From NCBI RefSeq assembly GCF_003254545.1, contig NZ_QJRH01000066.1:124001-188000 (forward strand): a DNA stretch of 64,000 bases, in the 5' to 3' direction. Below are positions 46,381 to 56,288 of the stretch, piece after piece (position 1 is the first letter of the stretch; each line of letters starts with the position of its first letter). The notes beneath the pieces were generated by a model that ran no database searches, was not told where the DNA came from, and worked only from the letters and a program-made list of their open reading frames with translations. The DNA is from Flavobacterium tistrianum (GTDB taxonomy: Bacteria > Bacteroidota > Bacteroidia > Flavobacteriales > Flavobacteriaceae). A program made the translations under genes and the position numbers.

Positions 46381-46680
46381 TTACCGCAAAGAATGCAGAC
46401 ATTATCTAAAAGCTCGCAAAGTTTCATGAATAAAACTTTGCGAGCTTTGTGTTTAAAAAAAAATCAATTATAATTTTCAAATATAGCCCGTGGTTTCAAC
46501 CACGGGGAAGCTCAGTAATTTTCAGATTTGATATGCGGATTGTGACATACATTGTGTACCCGTGGTTGAAACCACGGGCTATATTTAAATAAAAATCGAA
46601 AAAATTATTGTTTAAGCTTAGCGAACTTTGCGTTTATATTCACAATCCTCGTAAAAAAGCTTGCGTTCTTTGCTGTTAAA
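46381..46680. repeat. CGCAAAG-type inverted repeat interrupted by a second element
   Basis: TTACCGCAAAG with AGCTCGCAAAG and CTTTGCGAGCTTTG (46381-46450) on the left, and GCTTAGCGAACTTTGCG and CTTGCGTTCTTTGC (46615-46680) on the right, match the long inverted repeat at 20 kb. The middle is taken by a different palindromic element (46481-46584). It starts 4 nt after the DUF1456 stop. Confidence 0.7.
46481..46584. repeat. REPIN-like GCCCGTGGTTTCAACCACGGG pair inside the CGCAAAG element
   Basis: Two 26-bp arms (46481-46506 and 46559-46584) are perfect reverse complements, and each arm is itself palindromic (CCCGTGGTT-TC-AACCACGGG). The 52-bp spacer is unrelated. This is the classic REP-pair (REPIN) layout. 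Confidence 0.85.
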
Positions 46681-46683
46681 TCA

Positions 46684-46716
46684 CAAAAAAAAATCCACTC
46701 CTTTCGGAATGGATTT
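46684..46716 (-). terminator. Rho-independent terminator of sucC
   Basis: On the minus strand AAATCCATTCC pairs with GGAGTGGATTT (one mismatch) around GAAA, followed by a long T run (A run at 46685-46693). Confidence 0.85.
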
Positions 46717-46742
46717 CTATATAAATTGATTTCCTATTTTAA

Positions 46743-47936
46743 TTAAGAAAGAGCAGCTTTAACTTGGTCAGCAGCTTCTTGGAATTGAACTGCAGATAAG
46801 ATTGGCATACCAGAGTTGTCAATTAATTCTTTTGCAATTTCAGCATTTGTTCCTTGCAAACGAACGATAATTGGCACATTGATAGCGTCACCCATGTTTT
46901 TGTAAGCGTCAACAACACCTTGAGCAACACGGTCACAACGAACGATACCTCCAAAGATGTTAATCAAAATAGCTTTTACGTTTGGATCTTTCAAGATAAT
47001 TCTGAAAGCTGTTTCAACACGTTTCGCATCAGCAGTTCCTCCTACGTCAAGGAAGTTAGCAGGCTCAAAACCAGCGTATTTAATTAAATCCATAGTTGCC
47101 ATTGCAAGACCAGCTCCGTTTACCATACATCCTACAGTACCATCAAGGTCAACATAGTTAAGACCAACTTCTTTAGCCTCAACTTCGATTGGATTCTCCT
47201 CACGGATATCTCTCATTTCAGCATATTTAGGTTGTCTGTATAAAGCGTTATCGTCGATATTAACTTTAGCGTCAACAGCTAAGATTTTGTTATCAGAAGT
47301 TTTAAGAACTGGGTTGATTTCGAACATAGATGCATCAGAACCAATGTAAGCATTGTAAAGTGCGTCGATGAATTTAACCATTTCTTTGAAAGCATTTCCA
47401 GAAAGACCTAAATTGAAAGCAATTCTTCTAGCTTGGAAACCTTGTAATCCTACAGAAGGATCGATTTCTTCAGTAAAGATTAAGTGTGGAGTGTGCTCGG
47501 CAACTTCTTCGATATCCATTCCACCTTCAGTAGAATACATAATCATGTTGCGTCCAGTACCTCTATTCAATAAAACAGAAACATAAAATTCAGAAGTTTC
47601 GCTTTCACCTGGATAGTAAACATCTTCTGCAACTAATACCTTATTTACTTTTTTACCTTCAGGCGGAGTCTGAGGTGTAATCAACTGCATTCCGATGATT
47701 TGTTCTGCTAACTCTTCAACTTGTTGTAAGTTTTTAGCCAGCTTAACTCCACCACCTTTTCCACGACCACCTGCGTGAATTTGTGCTTTTATTACATGCC
47801 ATCCTGTACCAGTTTCGGCAGTTAATTGTTTTGCAGCAGCTACAGCTTCAACCGCATTGTTAGCCACAATTCCGCGTTGTACGCGTACTCCGTAACTCGC
47901 TAAAATTTCTTTTCCTTGATATTCGTGTATGTTCAT
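46743..47936 (-). CDS. sucC: succinate-CoA ligase (ADP-forming) beta subunit
   Basis: I start at 47936 ([16 protein letters not shown]), the standard SucC start; a longer in-frame ATG at 48026 lies upstream of a TACTTTTG -7 element (47985-47992, minus) and would add a non-family peptide. The 397-residue subunit has an ATP-grasp domain ([13 protein letters not shown]) and the CoA-ligase domain ([31 protein letters not shown]). It makes succinate, CoA and ATP from succinyl-CoA in the TCA cycle. The alpha-subunit gene sucD is not adjacent. A terminator follows. Confidence 0.95.
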   Translation of the reverse strand: MNIHEYQGKEILASYGVRVQRGIVANNAVEAVAAAKQLTAETGTGWHVIKAQIHAGGRGKGGGVKLAKNLQQVEELAEQIIGMQLITPQTPPEGKKVNKVLVAEDVYYPGESETSEFYVSVLLNRGTGRNMIMYSTEGGMDIEEVAEHTPHLIFTEEIDPSVGLQGFQARRIAFNLGLSGNAFKEMVKFIDALYNAYIGSDASMFEINPVLKTSDNKILAVDAKVNIDDNALYRQPKYAEMRDIREENPIEVEAKEVGLNYVDLDGTVGCMVNGAGLAMATMDLIKYAGFEPANFLDVGGTADAKRVETAFRIILKDPNVKAILINIFGGIVRCDRVAQGVVDAYKNMGDAINVPIIVRLQGTNAEIAKELIDNSGMPILSAVQFQEAADQVKAALS

Positions 47937-48352
47937 AATATAGAATTTGTCTGGTTCTGAATTTATTTCAGAATAAAAGTGCGACAAAAGTAACAAAATA
48001 CAACTTAATAGTAAAATCTTTTTCAATTAAATAAATGTTATATATAGGTATTCGGCGTTGATAATTTTTCAAAGCAAACAAATCGTTAACGGAACAATTT
48101 GTTAATGTTAACACAATTCGCATAAAAAGTTTGATATTTAACAAAAAATTCATTGGTTTTATTGGCCTGCCGACGATTTTTCCTAATATATTTTAAGAGT
48201 AATTATATTTTTAGCAATTCGAGATACCTAATATAACAATATTAATAATTAAGAACCCTTTTTCTAATATTACAACAAAAATGTAAGCAAAAGCACTATT
48301 TCAATACATTATATTTAACGAAATCTTTATTTTTGTAAAAAAAATATCAAGA
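47937..48352. other. 416-bp divergent gap between sucC and gltB
   Basis: This very AT-rich stretch should hold two divergent promoters. For sucC a TACTTTTG -7 match lies on the minus strand at 47985-47992. For gltB a TATTTTTG match lies at 48328-48335. No clear -33 boxes, palindromic operators or small genes were seen. Confidence 0.45.
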
Positions 48353-51300
48353 ATGAGAGTTAAAGAACAAGGGCTTTATCTGCCTGAATTTGAACACGAC
48401 AATTGTGGTGCAGGATTTATTTGTAATTTGAATGGTATTAAGTCAAATGATATTATTCACAAAGCATTAGACATCTTAATTAAATTGGAACATCGTGGTG
48501 CCGTAAGTTCTGATGGAAGAACTGGTGACGGAGCCGGAATTTTATTCGACATTCCTCATGATTTTTTTAAGAAAGTATGTGACTTTGAAATCCCAGAAGC
48601 GCGTGAGTATGCAGTAGGAATGGTTTTTTTACCAAAAAGCAAAAACCAGGTTTCTTTTTGCATTAATGCATTTGAAGCAACTATCAAAGATCAAAACTTA
48701 AAGGTTTTAGGTTGGAGAGATGTACCCGTTGACGTTGAAAATCTAGGTGAAATTGCCGCAGAAAAAGAACCAACAATTAAACAAGTTTTCGTTTCTAAAA
48801 ACGGACAGGATTTAACTGAACAAGAATTTAATGCAAAACTTTTTGCTGCTAGAAAAATTGCTGAACATGCCGTAAGAGGATCTAAAACCTCAGAAAGCCA
48901 CATGTTTTATTTTACTAGTTTATCGACAACTACTATAATATATAAAGGTCTATTGATGCCAGAAGACATCAGCCGTTATTATATAGATTTGAAAGATCCG
49001 GACTTGGTGACGCGTTTAGCGCTTGTACACCAACGTTTCTCTACAAATACATTCCCATCTTGGGATCTAGCTCAACCGTTTAGATACATGTGTCATAATG
49101 GTGAGATCAATACACTTCGTGGAAACGTAAGCCGTATGCGTGCTCGTGAAGAGCTTATGCAGAGCAAAGTTTTTGGAGAAGACATCAAAAAATTATTCCC
49201 AATTATCTTAGAAGGAAAATCAGATTCTGCTTCTATGGATATGGTAATTGAACTTTTATTAATGACTGGCCGTTCTCTTCCAGAGGCAATGATGATGGTG
49301 GTTCCTGAAGCTTGGGAAAAACACCAAACAATGTCTCCTGAGAAAAGAGCTTTCTACGAGTACAATGCTTGTATCATGGAGCCTTGGGATGGTCCTGCTT
49401 CTATTCCGTTTACAGACGGTAACGTAATTGGAGCTTTACTAGACAGAAATGGTTTACGTCCTTCTCGTTATACATTAACCCATAGCGGATTCGTAATTAT
49501 GTCATCTGAAATTGGTGTATTAGACATCGATCCAGAAGATGTGATTCAACACGGTCGTTTGGAGCCAGGAAAAATGTTCTTGGTTGATATGAACGAAGGG
49601 CGTATCATCGAAGACGAGGAAGTTAAAAAAGCGATCGTTACAAAACGTCCATACAAACAATGGGTTGAAGAAAACTTATTGCCACTTGCTAAAGTTCCTT
49701 ACACCAACAATCCTACTCCTGTTGAAAAATTAGATTTCTTAACAAGACAGCGTTTGTTTGGTTACACCATTGAAGATTTAAAAACAATCATCAACCCAAT
49801 GGGAAGCGACGGAGCTGAAGCAATCAGTTCTATGGGTAATGATACGCCTTTGGCAGTTCTTTCAGATCAACCTCAGTTGTTGTACAACTACTTCAAACAA
49901 TTGTTTGCTCAGGTTACTAACCCGCCTTTGGATGGTATTCGTGAAGAAATCATTACTGATATCAGTTTAGCAATTGGTGGTGATTTCAATATTTTCGAAA
50001 TTGAATCTAAACAATGTAAAAAACTAAAAATCCAAAATCCAGTTATTTCTAATGAGGATTTGGATAAAATTAGAAATATCGATCACGCAGATTTCAAATC
50101 GGCTACAATTTCTACTTTATACAAAATAGAAAAAGGAGTTAACGGTTTAGAGCGTGCGCTTGAAAAATGTGTTCAAGCAACTTTTAAAGCGGTTAATGAA
50201 GGATGCAACATCATCATTTTATCTGATAGAGGCGTTAGCGAAGAATTGGCTCCAATCCCAATGTTATTGGCTTGTTCTTATATTCACCACTCTTTGAACA
50301 TTTTACAAGTTCGTTCTAAATTCGGAATCATTATCGAATCTGCAGAACCACGCGAGCCTCATCATTTTGCTTTATTGTTCGGATACGGTGCAAGTGCAAT
50401 CAATCCTTACATGGTAAACGAAATCATTCACGATCAAGTTGAAAAAGGTTTCATTACAAAAGTAAAAGCTGATTATGCAGTTGTTAACTACAACAAAGCG
50501 ATCGCAAAAGGAATCGTGAAAATCATGAACAAAATTGGTATCTCTACTTTACATTCGTACAGAGCTGCTCAGATTTTCGAGATTTTAGGATTAAACAAAA
50601 CATTTACATCTAAATACTTCCCTTACACTCCATCTAGAATTGAAGGAATTGGTTTAATGGAAGTAGAAAAAGAGGTTAAAAAACGTTTCCAAAAAGCTTT
50701 CCCAAATTCAAAAATTGCAAACTTGCTTTCTCTTGAAATTGGAGGTATTTACAGATGGAGACGTGGTGGAGAAAAACACATGTTTAACCCAACTACGATT
50801 TCTAAATTACAACAGGCAGTTCGTTTAAACAGCCCAGAAAGCTATAAAGAATATGCTAATGCGGTAAACGAGCAAAGCTCAAACTTAATGACGATTAGAG
50901 GTTTGTTTGAATTCAACAATTTAGATCCAATTTCTATTGACGAAGTAGAGCCTTGGACAGAAATTGTGAAGAAATTCAAAACCGGAGCAATGTCTTACGG
51001 TTCTATCAGCCAAGAAGCGCACGAGAACTTAGCGATTGCAATGAACAGAATTGGTGGAAAAAGTAACTCTGGAGAAGGTGGAGAAGATCCAAGACGTTTC
51101 CAGAAAGAAATTAACGGAGATTCTAGGAACTCTGCCATCAAACAAGTTGCTTCTGGACGTTTTGGAGTTTCGATCAACTATTTGACAAACGCAAGAGAAA
51201 TCCAAATCAAAATGGCTCAAGGTGCAAAACCTGGAGAAGGTGGACAATTACCTGGAGAAAAAGTAGTGCCTTGGATTGCTGAAACTAGAAACTCTACTCC

Positions 51301-52870
51301 TTATGTAGGTTTGATCTCGCCTCCGCCTCACCACGATATCTACTCTATTGAGGATTTATCTCAGTTGATTTACGATTTGAAAAACGCAAACCGCGAAGCT
51401 CGTATCAACGTGAAATTAGTTTCTGAAGTTGGAGTTGGAACAATCGCTGCCGGTGTTGCCAAAGCAAAAGCTGACGTTATCTTAATCTCTGGTTATGATG
51501 GAGGAACAGGTGCTGCACCATTAACATCATTACAGCACACAGGTATTCCGTGGGAGCTTGGTTTAGCTGAAGCACAGCAAACGCTTATTTTAAACGACTT
51601 AAGAAGCCGTGTAGTTCTTGAATGTGACGGACAGTTGAAAACAGGACGTGACGTGGCGATTGCAGCTTTATTAGGTGCTGAAGAATTCGGTTTCGCCACT
51701 GCTCCGCTTGTAGCTTCTGGATGTATCATGATGAGAGCTTGTCACTTGAATACTTGTCCAGTTGGTATTGCAACTCAGGATCCTGAATTGAGAAAAAATT
51801 TCAAAGGAACTCCAGAGCACGTAATCAACTTCATGTATTTCATTGCTGAGGAGTTAAGAGAAATCATGGCGCAGTTAGGTTTCAGAACTTTAAAAGAAAT
51901 GGTAGGTCAGTCTCAAAAATTAAATGTAGACAAAGCTATCAAACATTATAAAGCTAATGGTTTAGATTTATCAACTATTTTATACAAACCGGAAAAAGCG
52001 AAAACAGTTCCAAATCACAACACAACAACTCAAGACCACGCTCTTGAAAACGTATTGGATTTTGACATCATCAAAGAAGCTATTCCGTCTATCTATAGAA
52101 AAGAGAAAACGAGAGTTACATTCAAAATCAAAAATACAGACCGTTCTGTAGGTGCGATTTTGAGTAACGAAATCTCAAAAATTTATGGCGCACAAGGATT
52201 ACCAGATGACACTATTTTAGTTGATTTTGAAGGTTCTGCCGGACAAAGTTTTGGTGCATTCGCAACAAACGGATTGTCATTTAAAATTCACGGAAACTGT
52301 AATGACTATTTAGGAAAAGGTCTTTCTGGAGGAAAACTAATTGTAAAAGTACCTCCTACTGCGACTTTCAACCCTGAAGACAACATCATTATTGGAAACG
52401 TTGCCCTTTACGGAGCTATTACCGGAGAGGCTTATATTAATGGTATCGCAGGAGAGCGTTTCTGTGTGAGGAACTCTGGAGCAACAGCAGTTGTTGAAGG
52501 AATTGGAGATCACGGATGCGAATACATGACTGGTGGTACAGTAGTAGTTTTAGGAAAAACAGGAAGAAACTTCGCAGCTGGTATGAGCGGCGGTGTAGCT
52601 TATGTTTACGATCCAAATAAGAAATTCGATTCTACAGTTTGCAACATGGAAATGGTTGCATTCGATCCAATGGAAGAAGAAGAAGATCTTACGAAACTAA
52701 GAAAACTGATCAAAAATCATTCATTGTACACCAGCAGTCCATTAGCAAAAAGAATTTTAGCAGACTGGGAAAACCAACAACAGCACTTCGTAAAAGTAAT
52801 GCCGACGGATTACAAAAAAGCATTACAAAGAATTGCAGAAGAAAAACAAATAGAAGAATTAATAGCTTAA
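48353..52870 (+). CDS. gltB: glutamate synthase (NADPH) large subunit
   Basis: This 1505-residue enzyme makes glutamate from glutamine and 2-oxoglutarate. It starts with a 17-residue propeptide followed by Cys18 (HDNCGAGF), the N-terminal nucleophile of the glutaminase domain (about 18-430). A central domain follows, then the FMN/Fe-S synthase domain with KPGEGGQLPGEKV and ISGYDGGTGAAPLTS. The iron-sulfur cysteines are in CIMMRACHLNTCPVGIATQ. The C-terminal beta-helix (about 1260-1480) is Gly-rich. All parts are intact. gltD follows after a 93-bp gap containing a repeat. Confidence 0.97.
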   Translation: MRVKEQGLYLPEFEHDNCGAGFICNLNGIKSNDIIHKALDILIKLEHRGAVSSDGRTGDGAGILFDIPHDFFKKVCDFEIPEAREYAVGMVFLPKSKNQVSFCINAFEATIKDQNLKVLGWRDVPVDVENLGEIAAEKEPTIKQVFVSKNGQDLTEQEFNAKLFAARKIAEHAVRGSKTSESHMFYFTSLSTTTIIYKGLLMPEDISRYYIDLKDPDLVTRLALVHQRFSTNTFPSWDLAQPFRYMCHNGEINTLRGNVSRMRAREELMQSKVFGEDIKKLFPIILEGKSDSASMDMVIELLLMTGRSLPEAMMMVVPEAWEKHQTMSPEKRAFYEYNACIMEPWDGPASIPFTDGNVIGALLDRNGLRPSRYTLTHSGFVIMSSEIGVLDIDPEDVIQHGRLEPGKMFLVDMNEGRIIEDEEVKKAIVTKRPYKQWVEENLLPLAKVPYTNNPTPVEKLDFLTRQRLFGYTIEDLKTIINPMGSDGAEAISSMGNDTPLAVLSDQPQLLYNYFKQLFAQVTNPPLDGIREEIITDISLAIGGDFNIFEIESKQCKKLKIQNPVISNEDLDKIRNIDHADFKSATISTLYKIEKGVNGLERALEKCVQATFKAVNEGCNIIILSDRGVSEELAPIPMLLACSYIHHSLNILQVRSKFGIIIESAEPREPHHFALLFGYGASAINPYMVNEIIHDQVEKGFITKVKADYAVVNYNKAIAKGIVKIMNKIGISTLHSYRAAQIFEILGLNKTFTSKYFPYTPSRIEGIGLMEVEKEVKKRFQKAFPNSKIANLLSLEIGGIYRWRRGGEKHMFNPTTISKLQQAVRLNSPESYKEYANAVNEQSSNLMTIRGLFEFNNLDPISIDEVEPWTEIVKKFKTGAMSYGSISQEAHENLAIAMNRIGGKSNSGEGGEDPRRFQKEINGDSRNSAIKQVASGRFGVSINYLTNAREIQIKMAQGAKPGEGGQLPGEKVVPWIAETRNSTPYVGLISPPPHHDIYSIEDLSQLIYDLKNANREARINVKLVSEVGVGTIAAGVAKAKADVILISGYDGGTGAAPLTSLQHTGIPWELGLAEAQQTLILNDLRSRVVLECDGQLKTGRDVAIAALLGAEEFGFATAPLVASGCIMMRACHLNTCPVGIATQDPELRKNFKGTPEHVINFMYFIAEELREIMAQLGFRTLKEMVGQSQKLNVDKAIKHYKANGLDLSTILYKPEKAKTVPNHNTTTQDHALENVLDFDIIKEAIPSIYRKEKTRVTFKIKNTDRSVGAILSNEISKIYGAQGLPDDTILVDFEGSAGQSFGAFATNGLSFKIHGNCNDYLGKGLSGGKLIVKVPPTATFNPEDNIIIGNVALYGAITGEAYINGIAGERFCVRNSGATAVVEGIGDHGCEYMTGGTVVVLGKTGRNFAAGMSGGVAYVYDPNKKFDSTVCNMEMVAFDPMEEEEDLTKLRKLIKNHSLYTSSPLAKRILADWENQQQHFVKVMPTDYKKALQRIAEEKQIEELIA

Positions 52871-52872
52871 TT

Positions 52873-52912
52873 AAAGGTTCTGAGATACAAAGGTGCAGAG
52901 GTGCTAAGTTTT
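52873..52912 (+). repeat. GGTTCTGAGATAC repeat after gltB
   Basis: AAGGTTCTGAGATACAAAGG and then TGCAGAGGTGCTAAGTTTTT start 2 nt after the gltB stop. A close copy begins 5 nt after the gltD stop (54424) and an inverted one lies at 54733-54792. Confidence 0.7.
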
Positions 52913-52963
52913 TAACTCACCTCTCACATTTTACAACTCACAACTAAATTTATTAAAAATGTC

Positions 52964-54418
52964 ATGGGTAAAATAGGCGGATTTAAAGAGTATAATAGAG
53001 CCGACGAAAGTAATTTAGCAGTTGCAGAACGTGTTTCGAACTACAACGAATTTACTATTCCGGTTCCAAAAGATAAATTAAAAGAACAAGGATCAAGATG
53101 TATGGACTGTGGAATTCCTTTTTGCCACAGCGGTTGTCCGTTAGGAAATTTAATTCCTGACTTCAACGACATGGTACATCAGGAAGAATGGCAGAGCGCG
53201 TTAGAGATTTTACAATCTACTAATAACTTCCCTGAATTTACAGGACGCTTATGCCCTGCTCCATGTGAGAAATCATGTGTATTGGGAATCATCAAAGATC
53301 CGGTTTCTATCGAAAACATCGAAAAAAGCATCGTAGAAAGAGGTTTCGCAGAAGGATGGATTAAACCTCAGCCACCAAAATCAAGAACTGGCAAAACAGT
53401 TGCCGTTATTGGTTCAGGACCTGCAGGTCTTGCAGCTGCGCAACAATTAAACAGAGCGGGTCATACTGTAACTGTTTTTGAAAGAGACAACGCAATTGGA
53501 GGTTTATTACGTTACGGAATTCCAAATTTCAAATTAGAAAAAGGAATTATCGACCGTCGTGTAGCTATTCTAGAAGCAGAAGGAATCACTTTCAAAACAA
53601 ACGTAAACGTTGGGGTAAACTTCAGCGTTGAAGAATTAAACCAATTCGATTCTATCGTTTTATGCGGAGGAGCAACTGAAAGAAGAAGCTTGCCAACTAA
53701 AGGAATCGAAAGTAAAGGCGTTGTTCAGGCAATGGATTTCTTAACGCAGCAAACTAAAGTTTTATACGGAGAATCAATTCCAGACCAAGTTAAAGCAACT
53801 GGAAAAGATGTAATCGTTATTGGTGGTGGAGATACTGGTTCTGACTGTATCGGAACTTCTAACAGACATGGAGCAAAATCGGTAACTAACTTCGAGATTT
53901 TACCAAAACCTCCTGTTGGAAGAAGCGAGTCAACTCCTTGGCCTTTCTGGCCGTTGCAGTTGAAAACATCTTCTTCTCACGAAGAGGGTTGCGACAGAAA
54001 CTGGTTGATCAACACTAAAGAATTCATTTCTAACGAAAAAGGCGAATTAACAGGACTAAAAACAGTTGAAGTTCAATGGAAAATGACTCCAGGAAATAGA
54101 CCAGAATTAATCGAAAAAGAAGGTTCTGAGAAAATCTGGCCTTGTGATTTAGCTTTATTGGCTCTTGGGTTTACTGGTCCTGAGAAAACTTTAAGCGAGC
54201 AATTAGGTATCGAAATTGACGCAAGAAGCAACTATAAAGCCCATAATTACCAAACAAATGTTCCTCACATTTTCACTGCTGGTGATATGCGTCGTGGACA
54301 ATCATTAATCGTGTGGGCTATTTCAGAAGGTCGCGAAGCAGCAAGAGAAGTAGATTTATTCCTTATGGGATCTACAAACTTGCCTACTAAAGGAAAAGGA
54401 GATTTACCGAGTCTTTAA
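52964..54418 (+). CDS. gltD: glutamate synthase small subunit
   Basis: This 484-residue flavoprotein supplies electrons from NADPH to GltB. An N-terminal ferredoxin-like region carries cysteines in [17 protein letters not shown] and [12 protein letters not shown], for two 4Fe-4S clusters. [15 protein letters not shown] (about 145-160) binds FAD and [15 protein letters not shown] (about 285-300) binds [22 protein letters not shown] closes the fold. It begins 93 bp after gltB, so the pair is probably one operon. An ATG five bases upstream is out of frame. Confidence 0.96.
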   Translation: MGKIGGFKEYNRADESNLAVAERVSNYNEFTIPVPKDKLKEQGSRCMDCGIPFCHSGCPLGNLIPDFNDMVHQEEWQSALEILQSTNNFPEFTGRLCPAPCEKSCVLGIIKDPVSIENIEKSIVERGFAEGWIKPQPPKSRTGKTVAVIGSGPAGLAAAQQLNRAGHTVTVFERDNAIGGLLRYGIPNFKLEKGIIDRRVAILEAEGITFKTNVNVGVNFSVEELNQFDSIVLCGGATERRSLPTKGIESKGVVQAMDFLTQQTKVLYGESIPDQVKATGKDVIVIGGGDTGSDCIGTSNRHGAKSVTNFEILPKPPVGRSESTPWPFWPLQLKTSSSHEEGCDRNWLINTKEFISNEKGELTGLKTVEVQWKMTPGNRPELIEKEGSEKIWPCDLALLALGFTGPEKTLSEQLGIEIDARSNYKAHNYQTNVPHIFTAGDMRRGQSLIVWAISEGREAAREVDLFLMGSTNLPTKGKGDLPSL

Positions 54419-54423
54419 TTTTT

Positions 54424-54458
54424 AAGGTTCTGAGATGCTAAGGTGCTAAGTTTTTTTC
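54424..54458 (+). repeat. GGTTCTGAGATGC repeat after gltD
   Basis: This is a shorter copy (AAGGTTCTGAGATGCTAAGG, then TGCTAAGTTTTTTT) of the element at 52873, 5 nt after the gltD stop. Confidence 0.7.
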
Positions 54459-54504
54459 CTTGCATTTTATTTAATCTTTATTCCGATAACAACATAACTA
54501 CTAC

Positions 54505-54540
54505 AAACCCTTGAATTTATATTCAGGGGTTTTGTTTTTT
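54505..54540 (+). terminator. Rho-independent terminator of gltBD
   Basis: AAACCCTTGAAT pairs with ATTCAGGGGTTT (one mismatch) and is followed by TTGTTTTTTTG. Confidence 0.8.
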
Positions 54541-54545
54541 TGTTT

Positions 54546-54678
54546 TGCCACAGATTAAAAGGATTAAATGGATTTTTTCTGTTGCCACGACCCGAGCGAT
54601 AGCGAATTGGCGAAGCAATCGCTCGGGTCGTGGCAAACAAAAAATAATCTGTGAAAATCATTTTAATCAGTGGCAAAA
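54546..54678. repeat. GCCACAGATT repeat, interrupted copy
   Basis: TTGCCACAGATTAAAAGGAT (54546-) at the left and ATCATTTTAATCAGTGGCAA at the right match the 60-bp element at 37129-37188. In the middle lies a separate 55-bp hairpin. Confidence 0.7.
54582..54636. repeat. 19-bp-stem hairpin (CCCGAGCGAT) inserted in the GCCACAGATT element
   Basis: TTGCCACGACCCGAGCGAT (54582-54600) is the exact reverse complement of 54618-54636, with a 17-nt loop. It is GC-rich compared with its surroundings. Confidence 0.85.
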
Positions 54679-54732
54679 AAAATAATTTCAACGTCACGTA
54701 GAAATTAGAAAAATTCGTGAATTCGTGGCGAA

Positions 54733-54792
54733 AAAAACTTTGTATCTTAGCATCTCAGTCCCGATAGCTATCGGGATAGCACCTTTAAAAAG
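54733..54792 (-). repeat. inverted copy of the GGTTCTGAGAT repeat with a CCCGATAGCTATCGGG insert
   Basis: The minus strand reads CTGAGATGCTAAGATACAAA then GTTTTT, matching the copies after gltB and gltD. A perfect 18-bp palindrome TCCCGATAGCTATCGGGA (54759-54776) sits between CTGAG and GGTGC. Confidence 0.7.
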
Positions 54793-54870
54793 GTTACAAA
54801 ACTCCAAAAACACCAACTTTTTGTTTAAAATAAAACAATTTGTTATATTTTGTTATTTTTCTGCAAATTA

Positions 54871-54901
54871 TTTGCTGGTAATCAAAAGTGTAATAACTTT
54901 G
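54871..54901 (+). promoter_or_regulatory. lysA promoter: TTTG-N19-TAACTTTG
   Basis: A -33 TTTG (54871-54874), a 19-bp spacer and a -7 TAACTTTG (54894-54901) match the Bacteroidota consensus at the classic spacing, 18 bp before the lysA ATG. This is the best-supported promoter in the window. Confidence 0.75.
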
Positions 54902-54919
54902 CTCAAAATAATTTGAAAA

Positions 54920-56143
54920 ATGCAAGCAAAAGATTTACTGCAGTTAGCAGACCAATTTGGAAGTCCATTGTATGTTTACGATGCTGAAAAAATCCAATCT
55001 CAGTACAATAGATTAACTAAAGCTTTCTCTAAGGTAGAAAACTTAAGAGTTAATTATGCCATGAAGGCATTGTCTAACATTGCAATTCTTCAGTTATTAA
55101 AGAACATGGGGTCTGGATTAGACACTGTATCTATTCAGGAAGTTCTATTAGGACTTCATGCTGGCTATGAACCCGAAAGAATTTTCTTTACACCAAACGG
55201 CGTTTCTTTAGAAGAAATCGAAGAAGTTGCCGCAATGGGTGTACAAATCAATATCGACAATTTATCTATTTTAGAGCAGTTCGGAACAAAACATCCACAT
55301 ATTCCGGTATGTATCCGTATCAATCCGCACGTAATGGCAGGAGGAAATGCTAATATTTCTGTTGGACATATCGATAGTAAATTCGGAATCTCTGTGCACC
55401 AAATTCCGCACATTTTGCGAATTGTAGAGAACACAAAAATGAGCATTATCGGAATTCACATGCACACAGGATCTGATATTTTAGATATCGAAGTATTCTT
55501 GTATGCTGCTGAAATCTTGTTTGATACAGCTAAACATTTCAAAGATTTACAATTCTTAGATTTCGGAAGCGGATTCAAAGTGCCTTATAAAAAAGACGAT
55601 ATCGAAACAGACATCGAAGAATTAGGTAAAAAATTATCTAAAAGATTCAATGCTTTCTGTACAGAATACGGAAGAGATTTAACACTGATTTTTGAACCAG
55701 GAAAATTCCTAGTGAGTGAAGCAGGTCATTTCTTAGTAAAAGTAAACGTAGTAAAACAAACAACCTCAACAGTTTTCGCTGGAATCGACAGTGGTTTTAA
55801 CCACTTAATCCGTCCAATGTTTTATGGATCTTCGCACCATATCGAAAACATCTCTAATCCAAAAGGAAAAGAGCGTTTTTACTCTGTTGTAGGATACATT
55901 TGCGAAACGGATACTTTTGCTAACAACCGTAGAATCGCTGAAATCACCGAAGGTGACATTTTAGAATTCAGAAACGCTGGAGCATATTGTTTCTCAATGT
56001 CTTCAAACTACAACTCAAGATACAAACCAGCAGAAGTTCTATGGAAAGACGGAAAAGGAATCTTGATTCGTCAAGCCGAAACATTTGAAGATTTACTTAA
56101 AAATCAAATTCCGTTGCCAGAAGAAATTGCTGCTACGGTATAA
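54920..56143 (+). CDS. lysA: diaminopimelate decarboxylase
   Basis: This 407-residue PLP enzyme makes L-lysine from meso-diaminopimelate. Lys49 in NYAMKALSN forms the Schiff base. SVGHIDSKFGIS, GIHMHTGSDI, LDFGSGFKVPY and EPGKFLVSEAGHFLVKVN are family segments, and CETDTFANNR carries the catalytic cysteine. It is monocistronic with its own promoter and terminator. Confidence 0.95.
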   Translation: MQAKDLLQLADQFGSPLYVYDAEKIQSQYNRLTKAFSKVENLRVNYAMKALSNIAILQLLKNMGSGLDTVSIQEVLLGLHAGYEPERIFFTPNGVSLEEIEEVAAMGVQINIDNLSILEQFGTKHPHIPVCIRINPHVMAGGNANISVGHIDSKFGISVHQIPHILRIVENTKMSIIGIHMHTGSDILDIEVFLYAAEILFDTAKHFKDLQFLDFGSGFKVPYKKDDIETDIEELGKKLSKRFNAFCTEYGRDLTLIFEPGKFLVSEAGHFLVKVNVVKQTTSTVFAGIDSGFNHLIRPMFYGSSHHIENISNPKGKERFYSVVGYICETDTFANNRRIAEITEGDILEFRNAGAYCFSMSSNYNSRYKPAEVLWKDGKGILIRQAETFEDLLKNQIPLPEEIAATV

Positions 56144-56173
56144 CAATAGAAAAAAAGAGAATATCAATTGTTG

Positions 56174-56210
56174 AAATCCCGTTCCCGAAAGGTGAGCGGG
56201 ATTTTTTTTT
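56174..56210 (+). terminator. Rho-independent terminator of lysA
   Basis: AAATCCCG (56174-56181) pairs with CGGGATTT (56197-56204) with further CC/GG pairing inside, followed by a run of T. Confidence 0.85.
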
Positions 56211-56220
56211 TGCTCAATCT

Positions 56221-56258
56221 TGTCATTTCGACGGAGGAGAAATCTTCACAAGAAACTC
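56221..56258 (+). repeat. TGTCATTTCGA repeat, partial direct copy
   Basis: TGTCATTTCGACGGAGGAGA followed by AATCTTCACAAGAAACTC matches the left half of the element at 56289. It is in the same orientation, 68 bp upstream. Confidence 0.75.
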
Positions 56259-56288
56259 CGCAGTGAAAGTCAAAGTTCACGCCAGTTT

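Noticed and set aside
46381..46742. tRNA or small RNA gene in the repeat region
   Set aside because: The structure is explained by the inverted repeats; no cloverleaf, anticodon arm or CCA end was found.
52639..52947. Frame across the end of gltB and into the intergenic repeat
   Set aside because: It lies out of frame within the well-supported GltB C-terminus, and its tail is repeat DNA.
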